6,904 nt of DNA, taken from the NCBI GenBank assembly GCA_934456315.1, contig CAKSHG010000112.1, positions 1-6,904 of the forward strand, given 5' to 3'. The position numbers and the translations under genes were made by a program. Below, piece by piece: positions 1 through 6,030 of this stretch. Source of the stretch: an uncultured Oscillospiraceae bacterium. Lineage in GTDB: Bacteria; Bacillota; Clostridia; Oscillospirales; Ruminococcaceae. Below the pieces are notes generated by a model, which saw only the letters and a list, made by a program, of their open reading frames with translations, was not told where the DNA came from and searched no databases. The first letter of the stretch is position 1. Each line of letters opens with the position of its first letter.

Positions 1-1650
1 TCCGAGCCGTTCCAGAGTGTAACTCCCACGGATTTCAGCATTTATGACAAGACTGATATCGCGCATGTCGGCTGGTATTACACTCCGGTCAACAACGGAA
101 AGGCGACCTGGATGTCGCCGTACCTCAACGAGAATGTCGGCATTTACATGATATCCTATGTAGTACCGCTGTTCGTTGACGGCACGAATGTCGGCATAAT
201 CGGCATGGATATCGACTTCACGATGCTTGAGAACATTTCCGAGCAGTCCGATGAGTATTCCACCTATATGCCGATAATAACCGACGATTCCGGCAGCGTC
301 ATGTACTGCAAGGATATCGAATTCGGAACCAACCTTGCGGACGTCGCAGACAGCAATATCGGCTCAATTGTAAGCAGCCTTTCCGAGCAGAGCAGCTCTG
401 CGATGACCACTGAGAAGCTGAACGGCGTAAACCGCCGGGCGGTGTTCACCACGCTCCAGAACGGAATGAAGTTCATCGTCACCGCTGACGGTACGGAGAT
501 ATTCAGGCAGACCAATCAGCTCTTTGTTATGATAGTGGGCGCTATCGTGCTGGTTGCGGCTGCGGCAATAGTTGTGACGCTGATACTTACAAAGAGAATG
601 ACCCGTCCGATAAAGACGCTGACCGACGCTGCCGCAAAGATCGCGGACGGACATTTCGACGTGACCGTACAGCGTACCTCCAACGACGACATCGGCGACC
701 TCGCGGAGAATTTCGGCAAGACCACCGACAGACTCCGCAATTACGTTGGCTACATAGACGAGCTTTCCTCCGTGCTCGACCAGATCGCAGACGGCAAGCT
801 TGACATTGCGCTTACGCTGGAGTACAAGGGTCAGTTTGCAAAGCTCAAGACGGCCATCGAGAATATCACCAGCTCGCTCAACAGCACTCTCGTTGATATA
901 GACCAGGCAGCGGATCAGGTGGCGACCGGAGCGGATCAGGTTTCCGTTGGCGCGCAGTCGCTCGCGGCGGGTTCCACCGAGCAGGCAGGTTCTATTCAGG
1001 AGCTGTCCGCAACCATAGTTGACATTTCCGAGCAGATAAAGAAGAACGCCGAGAAGGCAGAGCATGTGAATACAAACATGAACTCTATCGGCAAAGAGGC
1101 TAACCTCAGCAATCAGCGCATGAACAACATGCTCGAGGCTATGCAGGATATCAATAAGAACACCGACGAGATCAGCGATATCATCAAGACCATCGAGGAT
1201 ATCGCGTTCCAGACGAATATACTGGCGCTCAACGCGGCTATTGAGGCAGCGCGTGCAGGTGAAGCGGGCAAGGGCTTCGCGGTAGTTGCAGACGAAGTAA
1301 GGAACCTTGCTTCCAAGTCTGCCGAGGCTTCCCAGAACACCTCTGCGCTCATCAGCAAGACGATGGAGGCAGTCGGAAACGGCTCCGAGATCGCAAACCA
1401 GACTGCGGAATCCCTGCACACGGTTGTGAACAGTATCGACGACATCGTAGCTTCCATAAGCGAGATCTCGAAGAACTCCCAGAGCCAGTCTGAAGCGATC
1501 GAGCAGGTAACTTCCGGTGTAGAGCAGCTCTCCACTGTAACGCAGAACAATTCCGCTGCGTCGGAGCAGAGCGCTGCGGCAGCCGAGGAGCTTGCAGGTC
1601 AGGCAAACACCATGAAGTCCCTGGTAGGAAGATTCACCCTCCGCAGATAA
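1..1650 (+). CDS. Methyl-accepting chemotaxis protein, C-terminal 549 aa (5' end outside window)
   Basis: Transmembrane chemoreceptor that senses a ligand outside the cell and controls the CheA/CheW kinase complex. The reading frame is open from base 1, so the ATG at 112 is an internal Met and the true start lies upstream. Numbering from base 1, residues 1-165 are the end of an extracellular dCache-like sensor: WYYTP and WMSPY are followed by ISYVVPLF and a GIIGMDIDF strand. One hydrophobic membrane segment lies at about 173-197. A HAMP domain follows (about 198-249; [17 protein letters not shown]), then a second HAMP-like stretch (about 251-297; [16 protein letters not shown]). The long signalling coiled coil has the highly conserved hairpin tip at about 400-437 ([20 protein letters not shown], then [15 protein letters not shown]). 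Alanine- and glutamine/glutamate-rich stretches flanking the tip (around 325-340 and 517-530) are the usual methylation regions. The C-terminus is RFTLRR, with no NWETF-type CheR/CheB tether. The ligand cannot be told from sequence. It is the only + strand gene seen and it converges on the 1733-2704 gene. Confidence 0.96.
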   Translation, partial: SEPFQSVTPTDFSIYDKTDIAHVGWYYTPVNNGKATWMSPYLNENVGIYMISYVVPLFVDGTNVGIIGMDIDFTMLENISEQSDEYSTYMPIITDDSGSVMYCKDIEFGTNLADVADSNIGSIVSSLSEQSSSAMTTEKLNGVNRRAVFTTLQNGMKFIVTADGTEIFRQTNQLFVMIVGAIVLVAAAAIVVTLILTKRMTRPIKTLTDAAAKIADGHFDVTVQRTSNDDIGDLAENFGKTTDRLRNYVGYIDELSSVLDQIADGKLDIALTLEYKGQFAKLKTAIENITSSLNSTLVDIDQAADQVATGADQVSVGAQSLAAGSTEQAGSIQELSATIVDISEQIKKNAEKAEHVNTNMNSIGKEANLSNQRMNNMLEAMQDINKNTDEISDIIKTIEDIAFQTNILALNAAIEAARAGEAGKGFAVVADEVRNLASKSAEASQNTSALISKTMEAVGNGSEIANQTAESLHTVVNSIDDIVASISEISKNSQSQSEAIEQVTSGVEQLSTVTQNNSAASEQSAAAAEELAGQANTMKSLVGRFTLRR

Positions 1651-1674
1651 CATCAAAAACCCGGCCGAATAATT

Positions 1675-1713
1675 ACACCCGCAGGAACACTGGAAGTTCC
1701 TGCGGGTGTTTTC
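1675..1713 (+). terminator. Intrinsic terminator of the chemoreceptor gene
   Basis: A perfect 14-bp inverted repeat (left arm ACACCCGCAGGAAC at 1675-1688, right arm at 1696-1709) encloses a 7-base loop and runs into TTTTC on the + strand. It lies 24 bases after the chemoreceptor stop. The nuclease-like gene ends 20 bases away on the opposite strand, so the hairpin could serve both convergent genes. In the minus direction, however, the stem is followed only by AATTATT, a weak T run. Confidence 0.88.
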
Positions 1714-1732
1714 TATTACGGCATGGCGCGGA

Positions 1733-2704
1733 CTAAACCTGATTCATAATATGATCAAGTATTACGGACTGATTTGTTCTGGGGTCGTTTGAAGTAATCG
1801 TGAAGCATTCTGAACTCTGACTTTGCAAATCGTGGGATATTTTCTCGATTTTTATGTTTCTGATATCATTATCGTTTGCGGTCGAGTAGAATACTATCAG
1901 CAGCGGGATACTGCTTCCATCGCGATCTTCAAGGTATTCGCGGAGCAGTTCAAGCCTTTTGTATTTCAGTGAATCCTGCCTGCGGTAGTTGTCGATGGTC
2001 TGGTTGGCAATGGATATCCCTGCGCCGTGTGAGGTCCTCTTTTTATATTCGATTATCGCCTTGCACCTGAAATCGTTGTCGTATAACATCAGGTCGCAGT
2101 CGCCGGGGAAAGGAGCGATCATGCCCGATCTGTCCAGGGAAAGTATCTTTTCAAGCTCGGTTTCGTACCAGTTCAATGGCTTTCCCATCGGAAAACCGCG
2201 TCCTGTGTACTGGACAAGAAGTCCTTTCAGAGTTCCGTAGGTGAAAATCTGCTCCTCAAATTTGCTGTCGTTATATTTCAGATCGATCACCACTTTGCTG
2301 TTGTTGCTTAATGGGACGTCGACATCTACTTTTTTTATTATTGTATAGGACAACTCAAGCCCGTAGCGCTTCATCAGTTCGGTTTTCCTGCGTACTTCGT
2401 CCAGCGGTTCGCATTCGAGGAACTTTTCCATGAATACCGGATCGTTCAGATTTATTGGCAGTCTTTCATGGATATCGAGCTCTTTTTTTATCCAGATGTG
2501 GTCGTCTATTCTGCCGGTCGCAAAGTTCCTGTCCCAGTTTACAAAAAAGCAGAATGAAGCGCCGTTTACGCCGTGCCCTTCTAATACTGCGGGATCAATG
2601 CCATATGTGAAATTGCCGAGGTATCGGTTTGGAATTATGTTATGGACAGTACTGTTGTGAAGCTCTGGAGTCCTGATGGTGTAGTTTTTCGTATATTGAC
2701 ACAT
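1733..2704 (-). CDS. Uncharacterised protein with PD-(D/E)XK nuclease-like motif, 323 aa
   Basis: I do not recognise a named family. The start is ATG at 2704 (MCQYTKNYTI), chosen because AGGAGG lies 6 bases upstream; the frame is open to 2896 but that extension crosses the flotillin terminator and coding end. Residues 1-190 have no motif I can assign, though aromatic/glycine-rich patches are visible (NRYLGNFTYG at 26-35, ASFCFFVNWDRNFATG at 49-64). The C-terminal third looks like a PD-(D/E)XK core: a helix with an acidic residue (WYETELEKIL, 179-188), then FPGDCDLMLYD (199-209), a short turn, and AIIEYKKRT (216-224). P200/D202/D204, E219 and K221 are the candidate metal-binding and catalytic residues. 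A basic helix follows (NYRRQDSLKYKRLELLREYL, 239-258), then a hydrophobic strand LLIVFYST. No signal peptide or membrane segment is visible, so it is probably cytoplasmic. GC is 35-43% in five sampled lines, well below the neighbours, suggesting acquisition. There is no adjacent methylase or toxin/antitoxin partner. Being a coding gene is very likely; nuclease activity is an inference from the motif. Confidence 0.88.
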   Translation of the reverse strand: MCQYTKNYTIRTPELHNSTVHNIIPNRYLGNFTYGIDPAVLEGHGVNGASFCFFVNWDRNFATGRIDDHIWIKKELDIHERLPINLNDPVFMEKFLECEPLDEVRRKTELMKRYGLELSYTIIKKVDVDVPLSNNSKVVIDLKYNDSKFEEQIFTYGTLKGLLVQYTGRGFPMGKPLNWYETELEKILSLDRSGMIAPFPGDCDLMLYDNDFRCKAIIEYKKRTSHGAGISIANQTIDNYRRQDSLKYKRLELLREYLEDRDGSSIPLLIVFYSTANDNDIRNIKIEKISHDLQSQSSECFTITSNDPRTNQSVILDHIMNQV

Positions 2705-2710
2705 TTGATT

Positions 2711-2716
2711 CCTCCT
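2711..2716 (-). promoter_or_regulatory. Shine-Dalgarno site setting the start of the nuclease-like gene
   Basis: AGGAGG on the minus strand, 6 bases before ATG 2704. It decides the start in favour of the 323-aa form over the 387-aa in-frame extension that reaches 2896. I looked for a promoter between here and the upstream hairpin (2717-2760) and saw only a poor CATTAT -10 candidate without a good -35. Confidence 0.85.
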
Positions 2717-2755
2717 TGTCTTCCGGCTAAGCGATAATGGCAGAGTTCCGTTTAC

Positions 2756-2800
2756 TGATAAAAAGTGACCGTGGTAAATTACAATATCACGGTCACTTTT
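2756..2800 (-). terminator. Intrinsic terminator of the HPt-flotillin operon
   Basis: AAAAGTGACCGTG at 2761-2773 pairs perfectly with 2788-2800 over 13 bp. Three more inner pairs, one of them G-T, leave an 8-base loop. Read on the minus strand, the stem ends in TTTTT and lies 22 bases after the flotillin stop. Because the arm ends are A/T, it also looks symmetrical on the + strand, where TTTT follows, but no + strand gene leads into it. Confidence 0.88.
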
Positions 2801-2822
2801 GGTTTGTCGTTTCGCCTGGATT

Positions 2823-4412
2823 TTATTGCTGAACCAGGTTTTCAGTGCTCTCTGCGGTGGCAGGAGCGGCAGGGGAAGCGGGAGCTTCCGGCGCATGTGT
2901 TTCGGAATTTATCCCGGCTGCGACAGCCTTTCCGGTGACGAAGCTGCTGACCATGGATTTGAGGTCAACACCCAGTCCGTCAAGCAGTCCGGCGGACGCC
3001 TGCGTGGTGGCTTCGGTGATGTCCTTTACCAGCTTTGCAGTATTGCCGTCGCCGTACATAGTGATCTTATCGACGTTCTCAAGCGGCTTTGCAATAGCCT
3101 GTGCGACTTCCGGCATCTTTTCGAAGTACATCTGGAGCACTGCGGCTTCTTCCATCTTGCGCATCGCTTCCGCCTTCTTGTCAAGACCCTCTGCTTCTGC
3201 AAGCGCCTTGGCGCGGACGGCTTCCGCTTCTGCAACGCCCCGGGCGCGGATACCCTCCGCCTCCTGCTCGGCGGCGTACCTCGCGGCTTCTGCGCGCGCC
3301 TTTGCCGCTGCGGCTTCGTTCTGCGCGGTCACCAGGATAGCTGCGGCTTCGTTCTTCTTGATCTCCAGCTCTGCTTCCGCGTTCTGGATATCCTCATATT
3401 TCTTAGCTTCCGCGTTGCGCTGAATGGTGTACAGCTCTGCGTCCGCGTTCTGCTGTGCTGCGTATTTCTGCGCCTCGGCGGTCTTTTTGACCTCGGCTTC
3501 GAGGGCGCGTTCCTTGATCTCGGCTTCCTTTGCCTTGATCTCGACTTCCTTTGCCTGCTTTGCGAGGTTTGCGTTCGCGGAGGTTATCTCGATGGTCTTG
3601 CGCTGTTCCTCCTGCTGGATAGTGTAGGCTGCGTCGGCTTCCGCACGCTTGATGTCAGCGGCGCGCTTGAGCTCTGCCTGCTTTATCGCAAGCTCGTTCT
3701 CGCGCTCGGCGATGGCGGTTTCGGAATCTACGCGGGCGTCGTTAGCCTTGCGGTTCGCTTCCGCCTGGGCGATCTTGATATCCCTTTCGGCTTCCGCCTT
3801 GGAGATAGCGGCTTTCTTCTTGATCTGCATGGTGTTGTCGATACCCATGTCGTTGATGATGCCGTTGTCGTCCACGAAGTTCTGCACGTTGAACGAAACT
3901 ATCTCAAGACCCATTGCGCGCAGGTCGGGGTCGGCATTCTGCTTTACCTTGTCGGCGAACGCCTGGCGGTTGGATACCATCTCCTCCAGCCTCATCTGAC
4001 CTACGATCTCACGCATGTTGCCTTCGAGGACTTCCCTTGCAACTCCGGTTATGTACTGCACGTTGCGGTTAAGGAAGTTCTGCTGGGCTTTCTGGATTAT
4101 GTCGGGGTCGGGGGATATCTTGACGTTTACCACTGCGTCAACGGAAATATTGATGTAGTCCGCAGTGGGGACTGCCTGGGCGGTCTTGACATCGACTGAC
4201 ATCAGCGCCAGTTCCAGCACGTCGCAGCGCTCGAAGAACGGCAGCTTGACGGTCGCCTTACCTATAACGACCTTAGCCTTGCGCCGCAGACCGCTTATGA
4301 TGAACGCCTTGTCCGGTGGAGCCTTGCGGTATCCTGCGCTGAAAATGAATATCACCAGAACGACGATGATAATGATGGGAATCATCATTCCCGATTCGAG
4401 AAAATCCGGCAT
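2823..4412 (-). CDS. floT: Flotillin-family (SPFH domain) membrane scaffold protein, FloT-like, 529 aa
   Basis: Flotillins are membrane-anchored scaffold proteins that form oligomers and organise membrane microdomains and fluidity. Residues 8-26 form a strongly hydrophobic anchor (MMIPIIIIVVLVIFIF), followed by YRKAPPDKAFIISG, the typical flotillin opening. The SPFH/PHB domain covers about 29-200 and contains AREVLEGNMREIVGQM and EEMVSNRQAFADKV, a segment very similar to the REVLEGHLRSILGSMTVEEIY region of Bacillus FloT, and MGLEIVSFNVQNFVDDNG. Residues about 200-420 are a long coiled coil packed with AEA/EAE repeats. A flotillin C-terminal helix follows (MRKMEEAAVLQMYFEKMPEV, 417-436, then AKPLENVDKITMYG). 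The tail (503-529) is rich in Ala, Pro, Thr and Ser. Length and layout fit FloT (about 510 aa) rather than the shorter FloA. The start at 4412 has AAGGAGGT 6 bases upstream. It is the second gene of an operon with the HPt protein, 12 bases after that gene's stop. No NfeD-type partner is seen beside it, although bacterial flotillin genes commonly have one. Confidence 0.95.
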   Translation of the reverse strand: MPDFLESGMMIPIIIIVVLVIFIFSAGYRKAPPDKAFIISGLRRKAKVVIGKATVKLPFFERCDVLELALMSVDVKTAQAVPTADYINISVDAVVNVKISPDPDIIQKAQQNFLNRNVQYITGVAREVLEGNMREIVGQMRLEEMVSNRQAFADKVKQNADPDLRAMGLEIVSFNVQNFVDDNGIINDMGIDNTMQIKKKAAISKAEAERDIKIAQAEANRKANDARVDSETAIAERENELAIKQAELKRAADIKRAEADAAYTIQQEEQRKTIEITSANANLAKQAKEVEIKAKEAEIKERALEAEVKKTAEAQKYAAQQNADAELYTIQRNAEAKKYEDIQNAEAELEIKKNEAAAILVTAQNEAAAAKARAEAARYAAEQEAEGIRARGVAEAEAVRAKALAEAEGLDKKAEAMRKMEEAAVLQMYFEKMPEVAQAIAKPLENVDKITMYGDGNTAKLVKDITEATTQASAGLLDGLGVDLKSMVSSFVTGKAVAAGINSETHAPEAPASPAAPATAESTENLVQQ

Positions 4413-4418
4413 GTAGTT

Positions 4419-4426
4419 ACCTCCTT
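4419..4426 (-). promoter_or_regulatory. Flotillin Shine-Dalgarno site overlapping the HPt stop codon
   Basis: AAGGAGGT on the minus strand at 4426-4419, 6 bases before the flotillin ATG. Its first two bases are the last two bases of the HPt TAA stop (4427-4425). A ribosome ending HPt translation would stand on this site, which favours translational coupling of the two proteins. Confidence 0.85.
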
Positions 4427-4796
4427 ATGCCTGCTTGTATTTTTGGGCGATCTTCGCCGCTTTGTAGTAGTTTTCCTGGAGTTTGCGGAAATCCTCGCCG
4501 CATTCGCTGGTATCTCCGGCGCGGATCTCGTCTACGATCTTCTTAGCGGGCAGGAACACTCCGTTCAGCCCGATGTTCCCGGCAAGACCCTTGAGCGCGT
4601 GAGCCGTGAACAGCATCTGCTGGTAGTCCTCCTTTTCGGCGGCTGACGTGAGTTCCAGCACAACGCTGTCCGCCGCGTCAAAGAATTTGTACAGATATTT
4701 CAGGAACATGCTCTCGCTGTCCATGAAATGCTCGATCATATCCTGGACGTTCAGACCAACGCTTGTCATTTCGTCGCAGAATTCCTTTGTTACCAT
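4425..4796 (-). CDS. Stand-alone histidine phosphotransfer (HPt) domain protein, 123 aa
   Basis: HPt proteins carry a phosphoryl group on a histidine between receiver domains or kinases in multistep phosphorelays. This protein is a single all-helical domain. The signature is AHALKGLAGNIG, with the phosphorylatable His at residue 66 (start at 4796), followed by the conserved Lys and Gly of HxxKG. An upstream helix holds the usual SESMFLKYLYKFF segment, and the last helix is ENYYKAAKIAQKY. There is no membrane segment, kinase ATPase or receiver domain, so it is probably cytoplasmic and must work with a partner encoded elsewhere. The start is taken as ATG 4796, because GAGAGGTGA ends 5 bases before it; an in-frame GTG at 4805 would add three residues (MIR) but lies inside that ribosome binding site. 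It is the first gene of an operon with flotillin and has its own promoter. Some small HPt-like proteins have lost phosphotransfer function; the intact His makes activity plausible but does not prove it. Confidence 0.9.
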   Translation of the reverse strand: MVTKEFCDEMTSVGLNVQDMIEHFMDSESMFLKYLYKFFDAADSVVLELTSAAEKEDYQQMLFTAHALKGLAGNIGLNGVFLPAKKIVDEIRAGDTSECGEDFRKLQENYYKAAKIAQKYKQA

Positions 4797-4801
4797 ACGA
4801 A

Positions 4802-4810
4802 TCACCTCTC
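4802..4810 (-). promoter_or_regulatory. Shine-Dalgarno site of the HPt gene
   Basis: GAGAGGTGA on the minus strand, nearly full complementarity to the 16S tail, 5 bases before ATG 4796. It contains the alternative GTG at 4805-4803 and so rules against that codon as the start. Confidence 0.8.
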
Positions 4811-4816
4811 TAATCT

Positions 4817-4845
4817 ATTCTATCATTTCAGTAATAATTCGTCAA
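4817..4845 (-). promoter_or_regulatory. Sigma-A type promoter of the HPt-flotillin operon
   Basis: TTGACG (4845-4840, 5 of 6 to consensus), a 17-base spacer, then TAGAAT (4822-4817, 5 of 6). TGA immediately precedes the -10, giving an extended TGn element. Predicted transcription start is near 4811-4809, only about 13-15 bases before the HPt ATG. It lies about 30 bases after the mreB terminator hairpin region, so the operon is transcribed independently of mreB. Confidence 0.8.
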
Positions 4846-4874
4846 GAACTCCGATTTTTTTCGTAGGAATATAC

Positions 4875-4903
4875 AAAAAAGCCCCCTGAAAATTTCAGGA
4901 GGC
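4875..4903 (-). terminator. Intrinsic terminator of mreB
   Basis: On the minus strand, GCCTCCTGAA (4903-4894) pairs with TTCAGGGGGC (4890-4881) through 10 bp, including one U-G pair, around a 3-base loop, followed by TTTTTT (4880-4875). The U-G pair would be a C-A mismatch on the + strand, so the signal is oriented for the minus strand. It begins 22 bases after the mreB stop. Confidence 0.9.
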
Positions 4904-4925
4904 TACAGATTTACATATTTGTAAA

Positions 4926-5942
4926 TTACTTGAAATTATATAACTGTATCTGCTCGAAACCGTCCAGGAGCTCGCCGGACATTTTGAATGCTGCGTCAAC
5001 GCCGCGGGCAACGCATTCGATGGGGTTTTCCGCAACAAAGCAGGGAGCGCCCACGTTGTCGCTGATGAGCTCCGGCAGACCGCCGAGCATAGCTCCGCCG
5101 CCGGTGAGGAGAATACCGTTGGAGAGGATATCTCCGACCAGCTCTGGCGGGGTGGATTCCAGCACCAGCTTTACCTGCTCGACGATCTCCATTGCGTTTT
5201 CGTGGATAGCGTCGTAGATATCCTGGTCGGATATCTCAATGCTCTCGGGGAGTCCCTTGAGGAGGTTCCTGCCGCGGATAGTCATTGTCTGTTCGCCAGT
5301 GGGGTTGAATACGTTGGCTATCTCCATCTTTGCCTTTTCAGCGGTCTTTTCGCCGATGAGTATCTTGTATTTCTGGGTGATGTGGCGGATTATCGCCTGG
5401 TCGAACTTGTTGCCTGCCATCTTGATGGAGCGGCTCTGTACGATACCGTTGAACGAAACAATAGCCACGTCGGCAGTACCGCCGCCGATATCCACGACCA
5501 TGGTGCCGTTAGGCTTGGAGATATCCACGCCTGCGCCGATGAGCGCCGCGATGGGCTCTTCAATAAGGAACACCTTGCGCGCGCCCGCGGACATCGCCGC
5601 CTCGACGACTGCGCGGCGCTCCACGTCGGTGACGGAGGAGGGAACGCACAGGACTATCCTGGGCTTCATCATAGCGCCACCGTTCACCATGTGGATAAAT
5701 TCGCGTATCATCGCTTCGGTCATGTCGTTGTCGGAGATAACGCCGTCCTTAAGCGGACGGACCGCAACGATGTATTCCGGTGTTCTGCCGATCATTTTGT
5801 AGGCTTCCGCGCCGACGGCAACGACCGCTTTTTTCTTCTTGTCGTAAGCCACTACGGACGGTTCATTCAGCACTATGCCCTTTCCGGCAATGGTGATGAT
5901 GATATTCGCGGTGCCGAGGTCTATACCTATATCAAGTGCCAT
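4926..5942 (-). CDS. mreB: Rod shape-determining protein MreB (MreB/Mbl family), 338 aa
   Basis: Bacterial actin that polymerises on the inner face of the cytoplasmic membrane and guides peptidoglycan synthesis along the cell side wall. The actin-fold nucleotide motifs are all present: phosphate-1 IGIDLGTANIII (5-16), the VLCVPSSVTDVERRAVVEAA stretch (97-116), connect-1 IEEPIAALIGAGVD (127-140), phosphate-2 MVVDIGGGTADVAIVS (148-163), LIGEKTAEKAK (195-205) and the adenosine motif LLTGGGAMLGGLPELI (278-293). The family's IxxSxSIxxAGxxxDxAI block is also intact (167-185). Length matches the usual 330-345 aa. The start at 5942 has GGAG 7 bases upstream. The gene has its own promoter at the end of cca and its own terminator; no mreC or mreD follows. 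In genomes with several paralogues the solitary copy may be Mbl or MreBH rather than the mreBCD one, and sequence alone does not separate these here. Confidence 0.95.
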   Translation of the reverse strand: MALDIGIDLGTANIIITIAGKGIVLNEPSVVAYDKKKKAVVAVGAEAYKMIGRTPEYIVAVRPLKDGVISDNDMTEAMIREFIHMVNGGAMMKPRIVLCVPSSVTDVERRAVVEAAMSAGARKVFLIEEPIAALIGAGVDISKPNGTMVVDIGGGTADVAIVSFNGIVQSRSIKMAGNKFDQAIIRHITQKYKILIGEKTAEKAKMEIANVFNPTGEQTMTIRGRNLLKGLPESIEISDQDIYDAIHENAMEIVEQVKLVLESTPPELVGDILSNGILLTGGGAMLGGLPELISDNVGAPCFVAENPIECVARGVDAAFKMSGELLDGFEQIQLYNFK

Positions 5943-6001
5943 ATATATTCTCCATTCCTTAGAATTGTCTACACGTTGTGTCTGTTGAAAGACTACCTTA
6001 A

Positions 6002-6030
6002 ATTATATCATGTTTTTTTGTGTTTTGCAA
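6002..6030 (-). promoter_or_regulatory. Sigma-A type promoter of mreB with extended -10
   Basis: TTGCAA (6030-6025, 4 of 6 to consensus), a 17-base A-rich spacer, then a perfect TATAAT (6007-6002) preceded by TGA, forming an extended TGnTATAAT. That TGA (6010-6008) is the stop codon of cca, and the -35 lies within the last codons of cca. Predicted start near 5995 gives a leader of about 50 bases to the mreB ATG. Confidence 0.82.

Noticed and set aside
112..114. ATG at 112 as the chemoreceptor start
   Set aside because: The frame is open back to base 1 and the upstream residues (WYYTPVNNG and neighbours) belong to the sensor domain.
364..1656. Long minus strand open frame (430 codons) opposite the chemoreceptor
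   Set aside because: The chemoreceptor frame has unmistakable family motifs throughout; the antisense product is compositionally odd (Leu/Arg/Cys-rich) and matches nothing I know.
2705..2896. N-terminal extension of the nuclease-like gene to an upstream ATG
   Set aside because: It would overlap the flotillin coding end and its terminator hairpin and begins with a Pro/Leu-rich stretch; the AGGAGG at 2711-2716 sets the start at 2704.
3200..3800. Repeated GCTTCCGC/GCCTCGGC-like words that look like a DNA repeat array
   Set aside because: They are the reverse complement of recurring AEA/EAE codons in the flotillin coiled coil, irregular in spacing and explained by the protein.
2799..4199. Long + strand open frame (466 codons) opposite flotillin
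   Set aside because: It mirrors the alanine/glutamate/lysine-rich flotillin coiled coil; the antisense reading is a Cys/Leu/Gly-rich low-complexity product with no ribosome binding site or motif.
5943..6001. Possible small stem-loops in the mreB leader (GTCT/AGAC and ACAC/GTGT)
   Set aside because: Only 4-bp stems, mutually overlapping and with no conserved riboswitch core, so no more than chance.
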